Below are positions 1 to 5,294 of a stretch of 5,792 bases of DNA, in pieces. A program made the translations under genes and the position numbers. The DNA is from GWB1-54-5 sp035290085 (GTDB lineage: Bacteria > Patescibacteriota > Gracilibacteria > Peribacterales > Peribacteraceae): the NCBI GenBank assembly GCA_035290085.1, contig DATDVK010000107.1, forward strand, positions 1-5,792, read 5' to 3'. Position 1 is the first letter of the stretch. Each line of letters begins with the position of its first letter. The notes below the pieces were generated by a model. It was not told the origin of the DNA and did not search any database. It worked only from the letters and a program-made list of their open reading frames with translations.

Positions 1-941
1 GTTGAATGTACCTTGGCAAATAATTTCACTTCTTCGCTTTCTCTAGGGCTCCTTGAGATCCAAGACAGGGAAGATATTTGTACTGATTTCCCGTGATCTT
101 TTCCATCCTCAGCAACGAAGAGCGTATTTGTGTGGGGTTCCACCCGTGAGACGTGGAGTGGGATGCGTAAGCCCCCAATTCCCAGACCCTTTCTCTGTCC
201 TATGGTGTAGAAGGGGAGTCCTTTGTGTGTGCCTACTTTCTTCCCGTCTTCCGTGCGGATGTCACCTCGTTTCACTTCGCCGAGGTACCGCCTGAGAAAT
301 GCTTCTTTGTTCTTCTCGGGATAGAAGCAGACATCCTGTGTTTCGCGATAGTGTGAAGGTATAGAAATGCCAAAGGCTGTTGCCAGTCTGTATACCTCCT
401 TCTTCTCCATGGCACCGAGAGGAAAGAGAATGCGTGCCAGTTTTTCCTGTGTGAGTGTGTAGAGGTAGTAGCTCTGGTCCCTGCTGGTATCCACTCCCTG
501 CAGGAGCAGATACCGCTGGCCGCCATCTGCCTCCTGTTCCGTTGCAATACGTGCGTAGTGTCCTGATGCAACCTTGTCACATCCGAGTTCCTTTGCTTTC
601 TCAAGGAACGAGCCGAACTTGATGTGCTTGTTGCACTCCACGCATGGGTTGGGAGTTTTTCCTCTTGCGTGTCCCTCCAGAAACGGATCCACGACTTTCT
701 CTTTGAATGCGCGCTCTACATCTACCACGTAGAACGGTACACCAAGTTTTTCTGAAACCACTCTTGCACGTGCGATGTGTTCCACGGAGCAACAGGACTT
801 CGGCGACGTGCGCACCGGTGGCGCAAGGGGGTCGTTCCACATCTTCATCATCATGCCGATAATCTCATGTCCCTGCTCTCTCAGCAGGTGTGCTGTGACG
901 CTGGAATCCACTCCGCCGGACATGGCAACGACTACTTTCAT
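1..941 (-). CDS. mnmA: tRNA-specific 2-thiouridylase MnmA (3' end cut by window edge)
   Basis: MnmA activates U34 of Lys, Glu and Gln tRNAs with ATP and inserts sulfur to make the 2-thiouridine of the wobble base; it acts in the cytoplasm with a sulfur relay from a cysteine desulfurase. I translated the minus strand by hand and found 313 uninterrupted codons. The N-terminus has the PP-loop ATP-binding motif SGGVDSS at residues 8-14. The NPCVECN motif places the first catalytic cysteine at C100, and ETQDVCF places the second, persulfide-forming cysteine at C205. SGHYAR, DQSYYLYTL and GQRKGLGIGG are further family signatures. An additional CC pair lies at residues 50-51 in the usual KSCCS context. 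Family members run to about 350-370 residues, so roughly the last 40-55 are missing to the left. The ATG at 941 sits directly before the PP-loop strand, as in the family. No Shine-Dalgarno is visible. The gene is divergent from the DUF2157 gene. Confidence 0.96.
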   Translation of the reverse strand, partial: MKVVVAMSGGVDSSVTAHLLREQGHEIIGMMMKMWNDPLAPPVRTSPKSCCSVEHIARARVVSEKLGVPFYVVDVERAFKEKVVDPFLEGHARGKTPNPCVECNKHIKFGSFLEKAKELGCDKVASGHYARIATEQEADGGQRYLLLQGVDTSRDQSYYLYTLTQEKLARILFPLGAMEKKEVYRLATAFGISIPSHYRETQDVCFYPEKNKEAFLRRYLGEVKRGDIRTEDGKKVGTHKGLPFYTIGQRKGLGIGGLRIPLHVSRVEPHTNTLFVAEDGKDHGKSVQISSLSWISRSPRESEEVKLFAKVHS

Positions 942-1016
942 CTTCGAGTTGCTATCTTAATGAATCGGACGGGATATGGGCTAGAATTTGCCCCTGCAAT
1001 TGCATACAATGCCGCC
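942..1016. promoter_or_regulatory. Divergent intergenic region with candidate -10 elements
   Basis: This 75-bp spacer must hold promoters for both mnmA (leftward) and the DUF2157 gene (rightward) unless these are read from farther away. Rightward, TACAAT at 1005-1010 is a good -10 hexamer ending only 6 bp before the ATG at 1017, which would place the transcript start at or beside the start codon (leaderless mRNA). No matching -35 is evident at 16-18 bp. Leftward, the minus strand reads TAAGAT ending 12 bp before the mnmA ATG, a weaker -10. A perfect 10-bp palindrome TGCAATTGCA at 995-1004 overlaps the rightward -10 region and could be an operator or chance. Calls rest on eye matching only. 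Confidence 0.3.
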
Positions 1017-2213
1017 ATGCCTTGGACAGTGGAACAGGCTCTTGCGCATTGGCAGAAGAAGCAGCTCCTCACCAAGGAGCAGGCTGCAAAACTCAAGGCT
1101 GCCCTGGGAGATGCGGATCACTTCGATCAGCATGGTATGCCACGGGCTGTCACGATCTTCGCCACGGTTGGGGCAGTATTGATTGGGTTGGGAGTGATTC
1201 TGTTCGTCGGGAGCAACTGGGCAGATATGACACCTTTTCAGCGTATTGCCATTCTGTTCCTTGGGTACGGTGTTGTTGTCGCGGGGGCATACGTGATGGA
1301 GCAGAGAAAGCTCATGAGGACTTCAGAATCTCTCTGGCTGCTTACGGATATTCTCTTTGGAGCAAATATCATGCTGCTGGCACAGATCTTCCACTACTCC
1401 CTCACATTCTGGCAGGGGCCTTTTCTCTGGATGGTCGGTGCTCTTGCCATGGGCCTTGCGCGCCAGCAGAAAGTGCACGGGTATCTTGTGGTGCCGCTTG
1501 GCATTCTTGCGCTTGGCTGGCTTGATAGCGGCAGGGGATGGGGATTCGGAGGGCAGATGGAGTTTCTTGGCAGTCACGACAATCTTCTCCCCGTACTGCC
1601 GCTCCTTGGTTTGAGCCTTGCATCTCTTTCCCTCCTCATCCGGAAAGAGAGGCACTGCGCATTCCTTCACGATGCACTGCTGAATTTCGGTGTGCTGCTC
1701 GTCGTTGTTCCGTTCATCATTTCCACCGCAGATGAGAGCATCCCGGAGGAAATATTTGCGATGGGTGGAACGCTGAAACAGTGGTGCATCGCTGCCGCCT
1801 CTCTCGTGCTTGTTCTCCTTGCGTGCGTGAAAGGAATGGGACGAATGGAAGTGAGGAGTTACGTGCTGGTGCTTCTGCTCCTTTCTGCGGTGCTGCTCAT
1901 CCAGCGGCAAGACACGGTGCTCATTGGCTACGTTTTTGAACAGAATGTGCTCCTGTACTTCCTCTATATTCTTGTGCTCTTCGTCCTCTCGCTCTGGGGT
2001 GTGTGGATCGGCATCCTCGTACAGAATGGCAGACTGGTGAATGCAGGAATTGTTGCGGCATCGATCATCATTATCATTCAGTACTTCTCGTGGTCCTTCG
2101 CCCTGCTCGATAGGTCCATCGCATTTATTCTTGGAGGGATTCTTCTTATTGCCATGACAGTGGGCATTGAGAGGAAGCGGCGGAAGATTCTCTCTTCTTT
2201 CACAGCCTCATGA
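1017..2213 (+). CDS. DUF2157-family multi-spanning membrane protein
   Basis: The product is a 398-residue integral membrane protein of unknown function. A soluble N-terminus (residues 1-43, ending in a helix rich in E, Q and K) matches the short cytoplasmic segment that precedes the membrane part in DUF2157 proteins. The block GAVLIGLGVILFVGSNW at 52-68 and the block FGANIMLLAQIFHYS at 114-128 are the two signatures I rely on. About 11-12 hydrophobic helices follow, roughly at 46-65, 74-94, 106-128, 135-170, 190-207, 219-236, 256-272, 279-295, 309-335, 341-360 and 367-384, with a basic tail (ERKRRK). The second half may correspond to the DUF4401-like region often linked with this family, but I am not sure. 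I chose ATG 1017 because the family N-terminus begins there and a -10-like TACAAT lies 6 bp upstream; an in-frame ATG at 960 would add 19 unconserved residues. The stop overlaps the next gene's start as ATGA, implying translational coupling. Confidence 0.85.
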   Translation: MPWTVEQALAHWQKKQLLTKEQAAKLKAALGDADHFDQHGMPRAVTIFATVGAVLIGLGVILFVGSNWADMTPFQRIAILFLGYGVVVAGAYVMEQRKLMRTSESLWLLTDILFGANIMLLAQIFHYSLTFWQGPFLWMVGALAMGLARQQKVHGYLVVPLGILALGWLDSGRGWGFGGQMEFLGSHDNLLPVLPLLGLSLASLSLLIRKERHCAFLHDALLNFGVLLVVVPFIISTADESIPEEIFAMGGTLKQWCIAAASLVLVLLACVKGMGRMEVRSYVLVLLLLSAVLLIQRQDTVLIGYVFEQNVLLYFLYILVLFVLSLWGVWIGILVQNGRLVNAGIVAASIIIIIQYFSWSFALLDRSIAFILGGILLIAMTVGIERKRRKILSSFTAS

Positions 2214-2725
2214 AACGCACGCTCTTCATTGCCGTGGCGCTCCAGGTGTTCATCATGGTGTTGGTGCTTATCCCGCCGCTGATCGTGACCGGAACGGGTA
2301 CGCATGTTTTCCTGGAGACACGCAGAGTGGATCCCCGTGAGCTCTTCCGTGGGGACTATGTGATCTTGGATTACCCGATTGGGGATCAGGTTCCACTGGA
2401 TCTTGCGCGTGAAGCGTATGAGGGCAGGGATTCCCTCTACATCACGGTCACAACGGATCGCCCGGCAGCGTTTGTGCAGGCAGGACTGCAGAGACCTGAA
2501 CTCCAGCCAGGTCAGGCGTGTATTGTCGCCCGAGCGGACGAGAGTGTGCAGTGGGGTTGGGCGGAAGGTACGGGCAGGAGTTCTGTATTTTTCCCGCAGA
2601 TATCGCAGTATTTTGTGCCTGAAGGGGAAGGGAAAGAGTTAGAAACCAATCTTGAAAACATGGTTGCGGAGGTTGTAGCATCTTCCAGGTGCAACGCTGT
2701 CGTGGTTGATCTGGCATTACTCTAG
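2210..2725 (+). CDS. GDYXXLXY-domain protein (membrane-anchored, partner of DUF2157)
   Basis: This 171-residue protein has one hydrophobic N-terminal segment (about residues 5-27), probably a membrane anchor or uncleaved signal, followed by a polar domain expected outside the cytoplasmic membrane. The family-naming motif is intact: G48-D49-Y50-x-x-L53-x-Y55, preceded by the usual DPRELFR. Full length is in the normal range for the family. Its biochemical function is unknown. It starts inside the stop codon of the DUF2157 gene (ATGA), and the pairing of DUF2157 or DUF4401 membrane proteins with a GDYXXLXY protein recurs in distant bacteria, so the two very likely form one envelope complex or pathway. 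There is no Shine-Dalgarno at the right distance; initiation is probably by ribosomes finishing the upstream gene. It ends in TAG, 34 bp before prfA. Confidence 0.88.
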   Translation: MKRTLFIAVALQVFIMVLVLIPPLIVTGTGTHVFLETRRVDPRELFRGDYVILDYPIGDQVPLDLAREAYEGRDSLYITVTTDRPAAFVQAGLQRPELQPGQACIVARADESVQWGWAEGTGRSSVFFPQISQYFVPEGEGKELETNLENMVAEVVASSRCNAVVVDLALL

Positions 2726-2742
2726 CGTTCTCTGGTGTGTTT

Positions 2743-2763
2743 TCATGTAGCATGTTTACATGA
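2743..2763 (+). repeat. 7-bp perfect inverted repeat covering the prfA start codon
   Basis: TCATGTA (2743-2749) and TACATGA (2757-2763) are perfect reverse complements separated by 7 bases. The right arm contains the prfA ATG (2760-2762). As RNA, this could form a 7-bp, A/U-rich stem with a 7-nt loop that hides the start codon; as DNA it could be a protein-binding site. The stem is weak and the repeat is short enough to arise by chance. TAGCAT at 2748-2753 also resembles a -10 hexamer ending 6 bp before the ATG, the same spacing as in front of the DUF2157 gene. Confidence 0.35.
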
Positions 2764-3815
2764 TTGAAAAATTGCGTGCACTGGCAGGGGAGATGCAGGT
2801 CCTCCAGGATTCCATGCAGGATCTTACGGTTCTTTCTAATCCGAAGGAGATCGCCCGTATCGGCAAGCGCATCGCAGAACTTGGGCCGTTGATTGAGATG
2901 CTGAAAGAGTACGATGCCTGCCAGGAATCCATTGCATTTGTCCAGCAAGCCGGAGAAGATCCGGAACTGAAGGCGCTTGCGGAAGAGGAAGCAAAGAGTG
3001 CGAAAGTTCGTCTGCAGGAACTGACGAAGGAAATGGAATTATTCCTCATCCCGCGGGATCCGAACGACAGCCGCTCTGTCATTCTGGAGGTCCGGGCGGG
3101 GACAGGAGGGGAAGAGGCGGCACTCTTCGCTGCGGAACTGCTGCGCATGTATCTGCGGTATGCGGAGCAACAGGGCTGGCGGACGGAGCTGCTCAGCAAG
3201 GCGGATGCAGAGAGCGGGGGCATCAAAGAGGCGGTGTGCAAAATTGATGGTGCAGGAGCGTATGGAAAATTGAAGTTCGAGTCGGGTGTTCATAGGGTGC
3301 AGAGGATCCCGGTGACAGAGAGCAAGGGGCGTATTCACACTTCCGCAGCTTCTGTCGCTATTCTGCCGGAGGCTGAGGAGGTCGATATCGAGATCAAGGA
3401 GGGTGATCTGCGTATCGATGTCTTTCGCAGCAGTGGTCCGGGTGGGCAGTCTGTCAACAGAACGGATTCCGCAGTGCGCATTACTCATCTGCCGACGGGG
3501 GTGGTGGTGAGTTGCCAGGATGAGAAGAGCCAGCTCAAGAACAAGCACAAGGCAATGGGGATTCTTCGTTCCCGTCTGTATGCTGCGGAGCAGGAGCGTC
3601 TTTCGAAGGAGAGGGGGGATTTGCGCAGCGGCCAGATAGGATCCGGGGATCGCAGTGAGAAGATTCGCACCTACAACTACCCGCAGGATCGTGTGACCGA
3701 CCACCGGTTAGGGAAAAACTTCAGCAATCTTCCCGGTGTGCTGGATGGAGACATAGGGGACATCATTCAAGCGTTGCATCAGAAGGAACAGGAACAGAAG
3801 ATTGCGGCATCCTAA
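2760..3815 (+). CDS. prfA: Peptide chain release factor 1 (RF1)
   Basis: RF1 recognises UAA and UAG in the ribosomal A site and triggers hydrolysis of the peptidyl-tRNA ester. The 351-residue product is complete and close to the usual 355-360. The N-terminal coiled domain (1-100) leads into the family block ILEVRAGTGGEEAALFA (108-124). The stop-codon reading tripeptide is PVT at 184-186, the RF1 type rather than the SPF of RF2. The catalytic loop SSGPGGQSVN has GGQ at 228-230, whose glutamine is the usual methylation target. GSGDRSEKIRTYNYPQ and RVTDHR near 294-316 are also conserved. ATG 2760 begins directly at the conserved first helix, and no earlier in-frame start improves the match. No Shine-Dalgarno precedes it. 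It could share a transcript with the DUF2157/GDYXXLXY pair or have its own promoter. No prmC (the methyltransferase gene often following prfA) is present; the next gene converges on it. Confidence 0.97.
   Translation: MIEKLRALAGEMQVLQDSMQDLTVLSNPKEIARIGKRIAELGPLIEMLKEYDACQESIAFVQQAGEDPELKALAEEEAKSAKVRLQELTKEMELFLIPRDPNDSRSVILEVRAGTGGEEAALFAAELLRMYLRYAEQQGWRTELLSKADAESGGIKEAVCKIDGAGAYGKLKFESGVHRVQRIPVTESKGRIHTSAASVAILPEAEEVDIEIKEGDLRIDVFRSSGPGGQSVNRTDSAVRITHLPTGVVVSCQDEKSQLKNKHKAMGILRSRLYAAEQERLSKERGDLRSGQIGSGDRSEKIRTYNYPQDRVTDHRLGKNFSNLPGVLDGDIGDIIQALHQKEQEQKIAAS
3812..3815. repeat. Left copy of putative target duplication CTAA
   Basis: CTAA lies directly before the left terminal repeat, with an identical copy directly after the right one. 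It includes the TAA stop of prfA. If the preceding C is counted the duplication could be 5 bp (CCTAA), but then the right copy would share its first base with the terminal repeat. Confidence 0.4.
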
Positions 3816-3835
3816 GGAAGGTCTGAAAAAACATC

Positions 3836-3897
3836 CCAAATTGTTCAGTGAGCTATGTCATCCCGAGCCTGTCGAGGGGCGAACTGCGACAATTTGG
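3836..3897. repeat. 9-bp perfect inverted repeat, alternative pairing inside the element
   Basis: CCAAATTGT (3836-3844) is the exact reverse complement of ACAATTTGG (3889-3897). Pairing can continue inward, after a small internal loop, with CAGT (3846-3849) against ACTG (3883-3886). The left arm is outside and the right arm inside the loop of the main REP-like hairpin, so the two structures either exclude each other or form a pseudoknot. Confidence 0.4.
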
Positions 3898-3946
3898 CGC
3901 ATGCCATGGATTCGACAGGTTCACCATGACATGCTTTCTTGTTTTT
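3855..3946 (+). terminator. REP-like hairpin with downstream T-rich tract, probable bidirectional terminator
   Basis: The arm 3855-3875 (ATGTCAT, then GAGCCTGTCGA) pairs with 3912-3932 (TCGACAGGTTC, then ATGACAT), interrupted by a 3x3 internal loop and one G-U. The CCTGTCGA/TCGACAGG core resembles a repeat commonly scattered between genes in bacterial genomes. Downstream on the plus strand is CTTTCTTGTTTTT (3934-3946), suitable for ending the prfA transcript. On the minus strand, six T's (complement of 3826-3831) lie about 24 bases beyond the hairpin and could serve the transporter gene. The inner loop has a further small TGGC-GCAT-GCCA hairpin at 3895-3906. Confidence 0.5.
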
Positions 3947-3956
3947 CAGACTTTCC

Positions 3957-3960
3957 CTAA
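3957..3960. repeat. Right copy of putative target duplication CTAA
   Basis: This CTAA abuts the right terminal repeat and matches the left copy. Read on the minus strand it is TTAG, whose TAG is the stop codon of the transporter gene. Confidence 0.4.
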
Positions 3961-5291
3961 ACAATCTCTCGTTTCTTACTCGGCATGCTGGGTGCTTCCT
4001 GTACTTCTGCAGAGGGTGAAGTATCACTCGGAAGAATTTCCTCTGCTGCGCGGATGTCCGGGAGGAACCGGAGGAGCGGCATGGGCAGAAAGCTGGAGAG
4101 GATGGCAATCCAGAGCACTTTGTCGATGTGCGTGTAATTTGCAGCGATTGTTTCGGTTGCCTGGTGGACATCGAATATCGAGACGAGCCAGGCGCCTCCA
4201 AGATCGCTCACCGCAAGCCCGATATTCATGATGCTTGCGAGCAGTGCGAACATGGTCGCTTCTATGCCCTTCGGGCAGACGCGGGCAACGAGGACGAGGA
4301 GCGGGAGGAAGGCAATCTCCGTGAGCGGCCCCGTTATGAAAGTATCTGCCATGGCGAACATTTTCGGGCTCATGCCGAGGTACTCGTACCACCTGTACAC
4401 GAGGCCGATGCTCGGAAGCGAGAGAACGACACTTGCAATAATGATCCAGAAGAGGAGTTTTCTGAGAGAGATGCTGATGAGGAACTTCCGGAAGATCACT
4501 ACACCCACGATGCCCATGGTGTTGCCAATGAGGCTGAGCCTCCCGAAGAATTCTGGATCGAACTGCAATTCGTCGATCATGAAGTAGCTGAGGCTTCCGC
4601 CGCTGTTCGGTGTTGCCCGCCAGATGAAGAGGAATACCGATGACCACAGGATGGCTGGGGTGAGACCAAGTTTCATGTTCTGCCAGGTTTCCCTGAGAGA
4701 GAATTTCTTCACAGTGTCTGGCGGTTCGGTGATGAGGATGGCAAACAGGCTGGTGAAGAGCGGCAGGATGGCTGTGGCGAGGTACACGTTGCGTATGCCA
4801 ATCATTTCAACGAGCAGCCCGGAGGCATACGCGACGAGGAGTGCTCCCGTCATGATGGCCCCCCGGCAGATGCTCTGAAGTTTCCCTGCCGTCTGCTGGC
4901 TGCGGCTGCGTTCGGCAACGATACCGTCTACGATGACATCGGCAAGCGCGAATCCCAATCCGGAGAGAATGAGTGCAAGCATCGCTCCCCAGAAGCTCTG
5001 TACCCAAAGAGCGAGCAGGAGGTACCCGCCGCATCCGAAGAGGCCTGAGAGGAAGAGGTAGGGCTTCCTGCGCAGCTTGAAGATAGGTTGTCTGTCTGAG
5101 AGCAGTCCATACAGGGGTTTAATGCTCCAGGGGATGATGGAGATGGAACCGAGAATCTGGACCTGCTGGATGGTGAGATTGAGGTTTTCCTTGTAGAAGA
5201 AAGTGGAGGCGACACTTGCGAGGCCCGTTGTTCCTGCAATGAAGTAGACGAAGGGGATGAGGAAGTTCGTGAAATCGCGTTTTATACTCAT
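3957..5291 (-). CDS. BT1-family (folate/biopterin-type) major facilitator transporter
   Basis: The 444-residue product is a polytopic inner-membrane transporter of the BT1 branch of the major facilitator superfamily. BT1 relatives move folates and pterins in kinetoplastids, plants and cyanobacteria, but other substrates are known or likely, so the substrate is unproven. Signatures are IPWSIKPLYGLLSD at 53-66 followed by RRKPYLFLSG (74-83), the charged helix ADVIVDGIVAERSR at 117-130 with D118 and D122, WRATPNSGGSLSYFMIDEL at 224-242, and CPKGIEATMFALLASIMNIG at 339-358. About 12 hydrophobic helices can be seen. The tail after about 411 is polar, rich in S, P and E, and probably disordered in the cytoplasm. 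ATG 5291 is the natural start, 3 bp after the purD stop, without a Shine-Dalgarno, so translation is probably coupled to purD. The TAG stop abuts the MITE-like element. Confidence 0.87.
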   Translation of the reverse strand: MSIKRDFTNFLIPFVYFIAGTTGLASVASTFFYKENLNLTIQQVQILGSISIIPWSIKPLYGLLSDRQPIFKLRRKPYLFLSGLFGCGGYLLLALWVQSFWGAMLALILSGLGFALADVIVDGIVAERSRSQQTAGKLQSICRGAIMTGALLVAYASGLLVEMIGIRNVYLATAILPLFTSLFAILITEPPDTVKKFSLRETWQNMKLGLTPAILWSSVFLFIWRATPNSGGSLSYFMIDELQFDPEFFGRLSLIGNTMGIVGVVIFRKFLISISLRKLLFWIIIASVVLSLPSIGLVYRWYEYLGMSPKMFAMADTFITGPLTEIAFLPLLVLVARVCPKGIEATMFALLASIMNIGLAVSDLGGAWLVSIFDVHQATETIAANYTHIDKVLWIAILSSFLPMPLLRFLPDIRAAEEILPSDTSPSAEVQEAPSMPSKKREIV

Positions 5292-5294
5292 TTG

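Larger units (their letters stand above)
3816..3956. mobile_element. MITE-like inverted-repeat element, 141 bp, non-coding
   Basis: The stretch between the prfA stop (3813-3815) and the stop of the convergent transporter gene (3957-3959) is bounded by terminal inverted repeats. GGAAGGTCTGAAAAAACA at 3816-3833 pairs with the reverse complement of 3940-3956, which reads GGAAAGTCTGAAAAACA; they differ by one base change and one missing A. A direct CTAA lies immediately outside each end (3812-3815 and 3957-3960), as expected of a 4-bp target duplication. Inside sits a second, REP-like palindrome. No ORF in it looks real, so any movement would depend on a transposase elsewhere. Size, terminal repeats, flanking duplication and lack of coding fit a miniature inverted-repeat element. 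The alternative is a locally evolved terminator; copies elsewhere in the genome would decide. Confidence 0.6.

Noticed and set aside
1..941. Possible frameshift or breakage in mnmA, since only short frames in other registers begin at standard starts here
   Set aside because: Hand translation of the minus strand from 941 to 1 gives an unbroken frame with all motifs in order; the gene merely runs off the window.
777..1016. Upstream extension of the DUF2157 protein to a start at 777 or 960
   Set aside because: The 777 start would run across the mnmA coding region antisense; both extensions add residues that do not look like the family N-terminus. ATG 1017 begins at the family start.
1011..1019. 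GCCGCCATG, a Kozak-like eukaryotic start context
   Set aside because: The gene content and operon overlaps are bacterial; this is coincidence.
1323..1910. Open frame of 195 codons on the minus strand inside the DUF2157 gene
   Set aside because: It is antisense to a recognisable membrane protein, and its product is low-complexity and polar, as expected of a shadow frame.
2211..2213. Possible UGA recoding to glycine, as in some candidate-phylum bacteria
   Set aside because: The DUF2157 gene ends at this TGA exactly where the next gene starts, and purD also ends at TGA at its normal C-terminus; the standard code explains both.
3039..3704. Long open frame (221 codons) on the minus strand antisense to prfA
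   Set aside because: It lies wholly within prfA, has an arginine/leucine/histidine-rich, unrecognisable product, and prfA has full family motifs in the other strand.
3848..4231. Open frame of 127 codons starting inside the MITE-like element
   Set aside because: It runs from the inverted-repeat element into the antisense strand of the transporter gene and has no recognisable domain.
4128..4643. Open frame of 171 codons on the plus strand antisense to the BT1 transporter, rich in E, D and R
   Set aside because: The acidic, charged composition is what the antisense strand of a hydrophobic membrane-protein gene gives; there is no start context or known motif.
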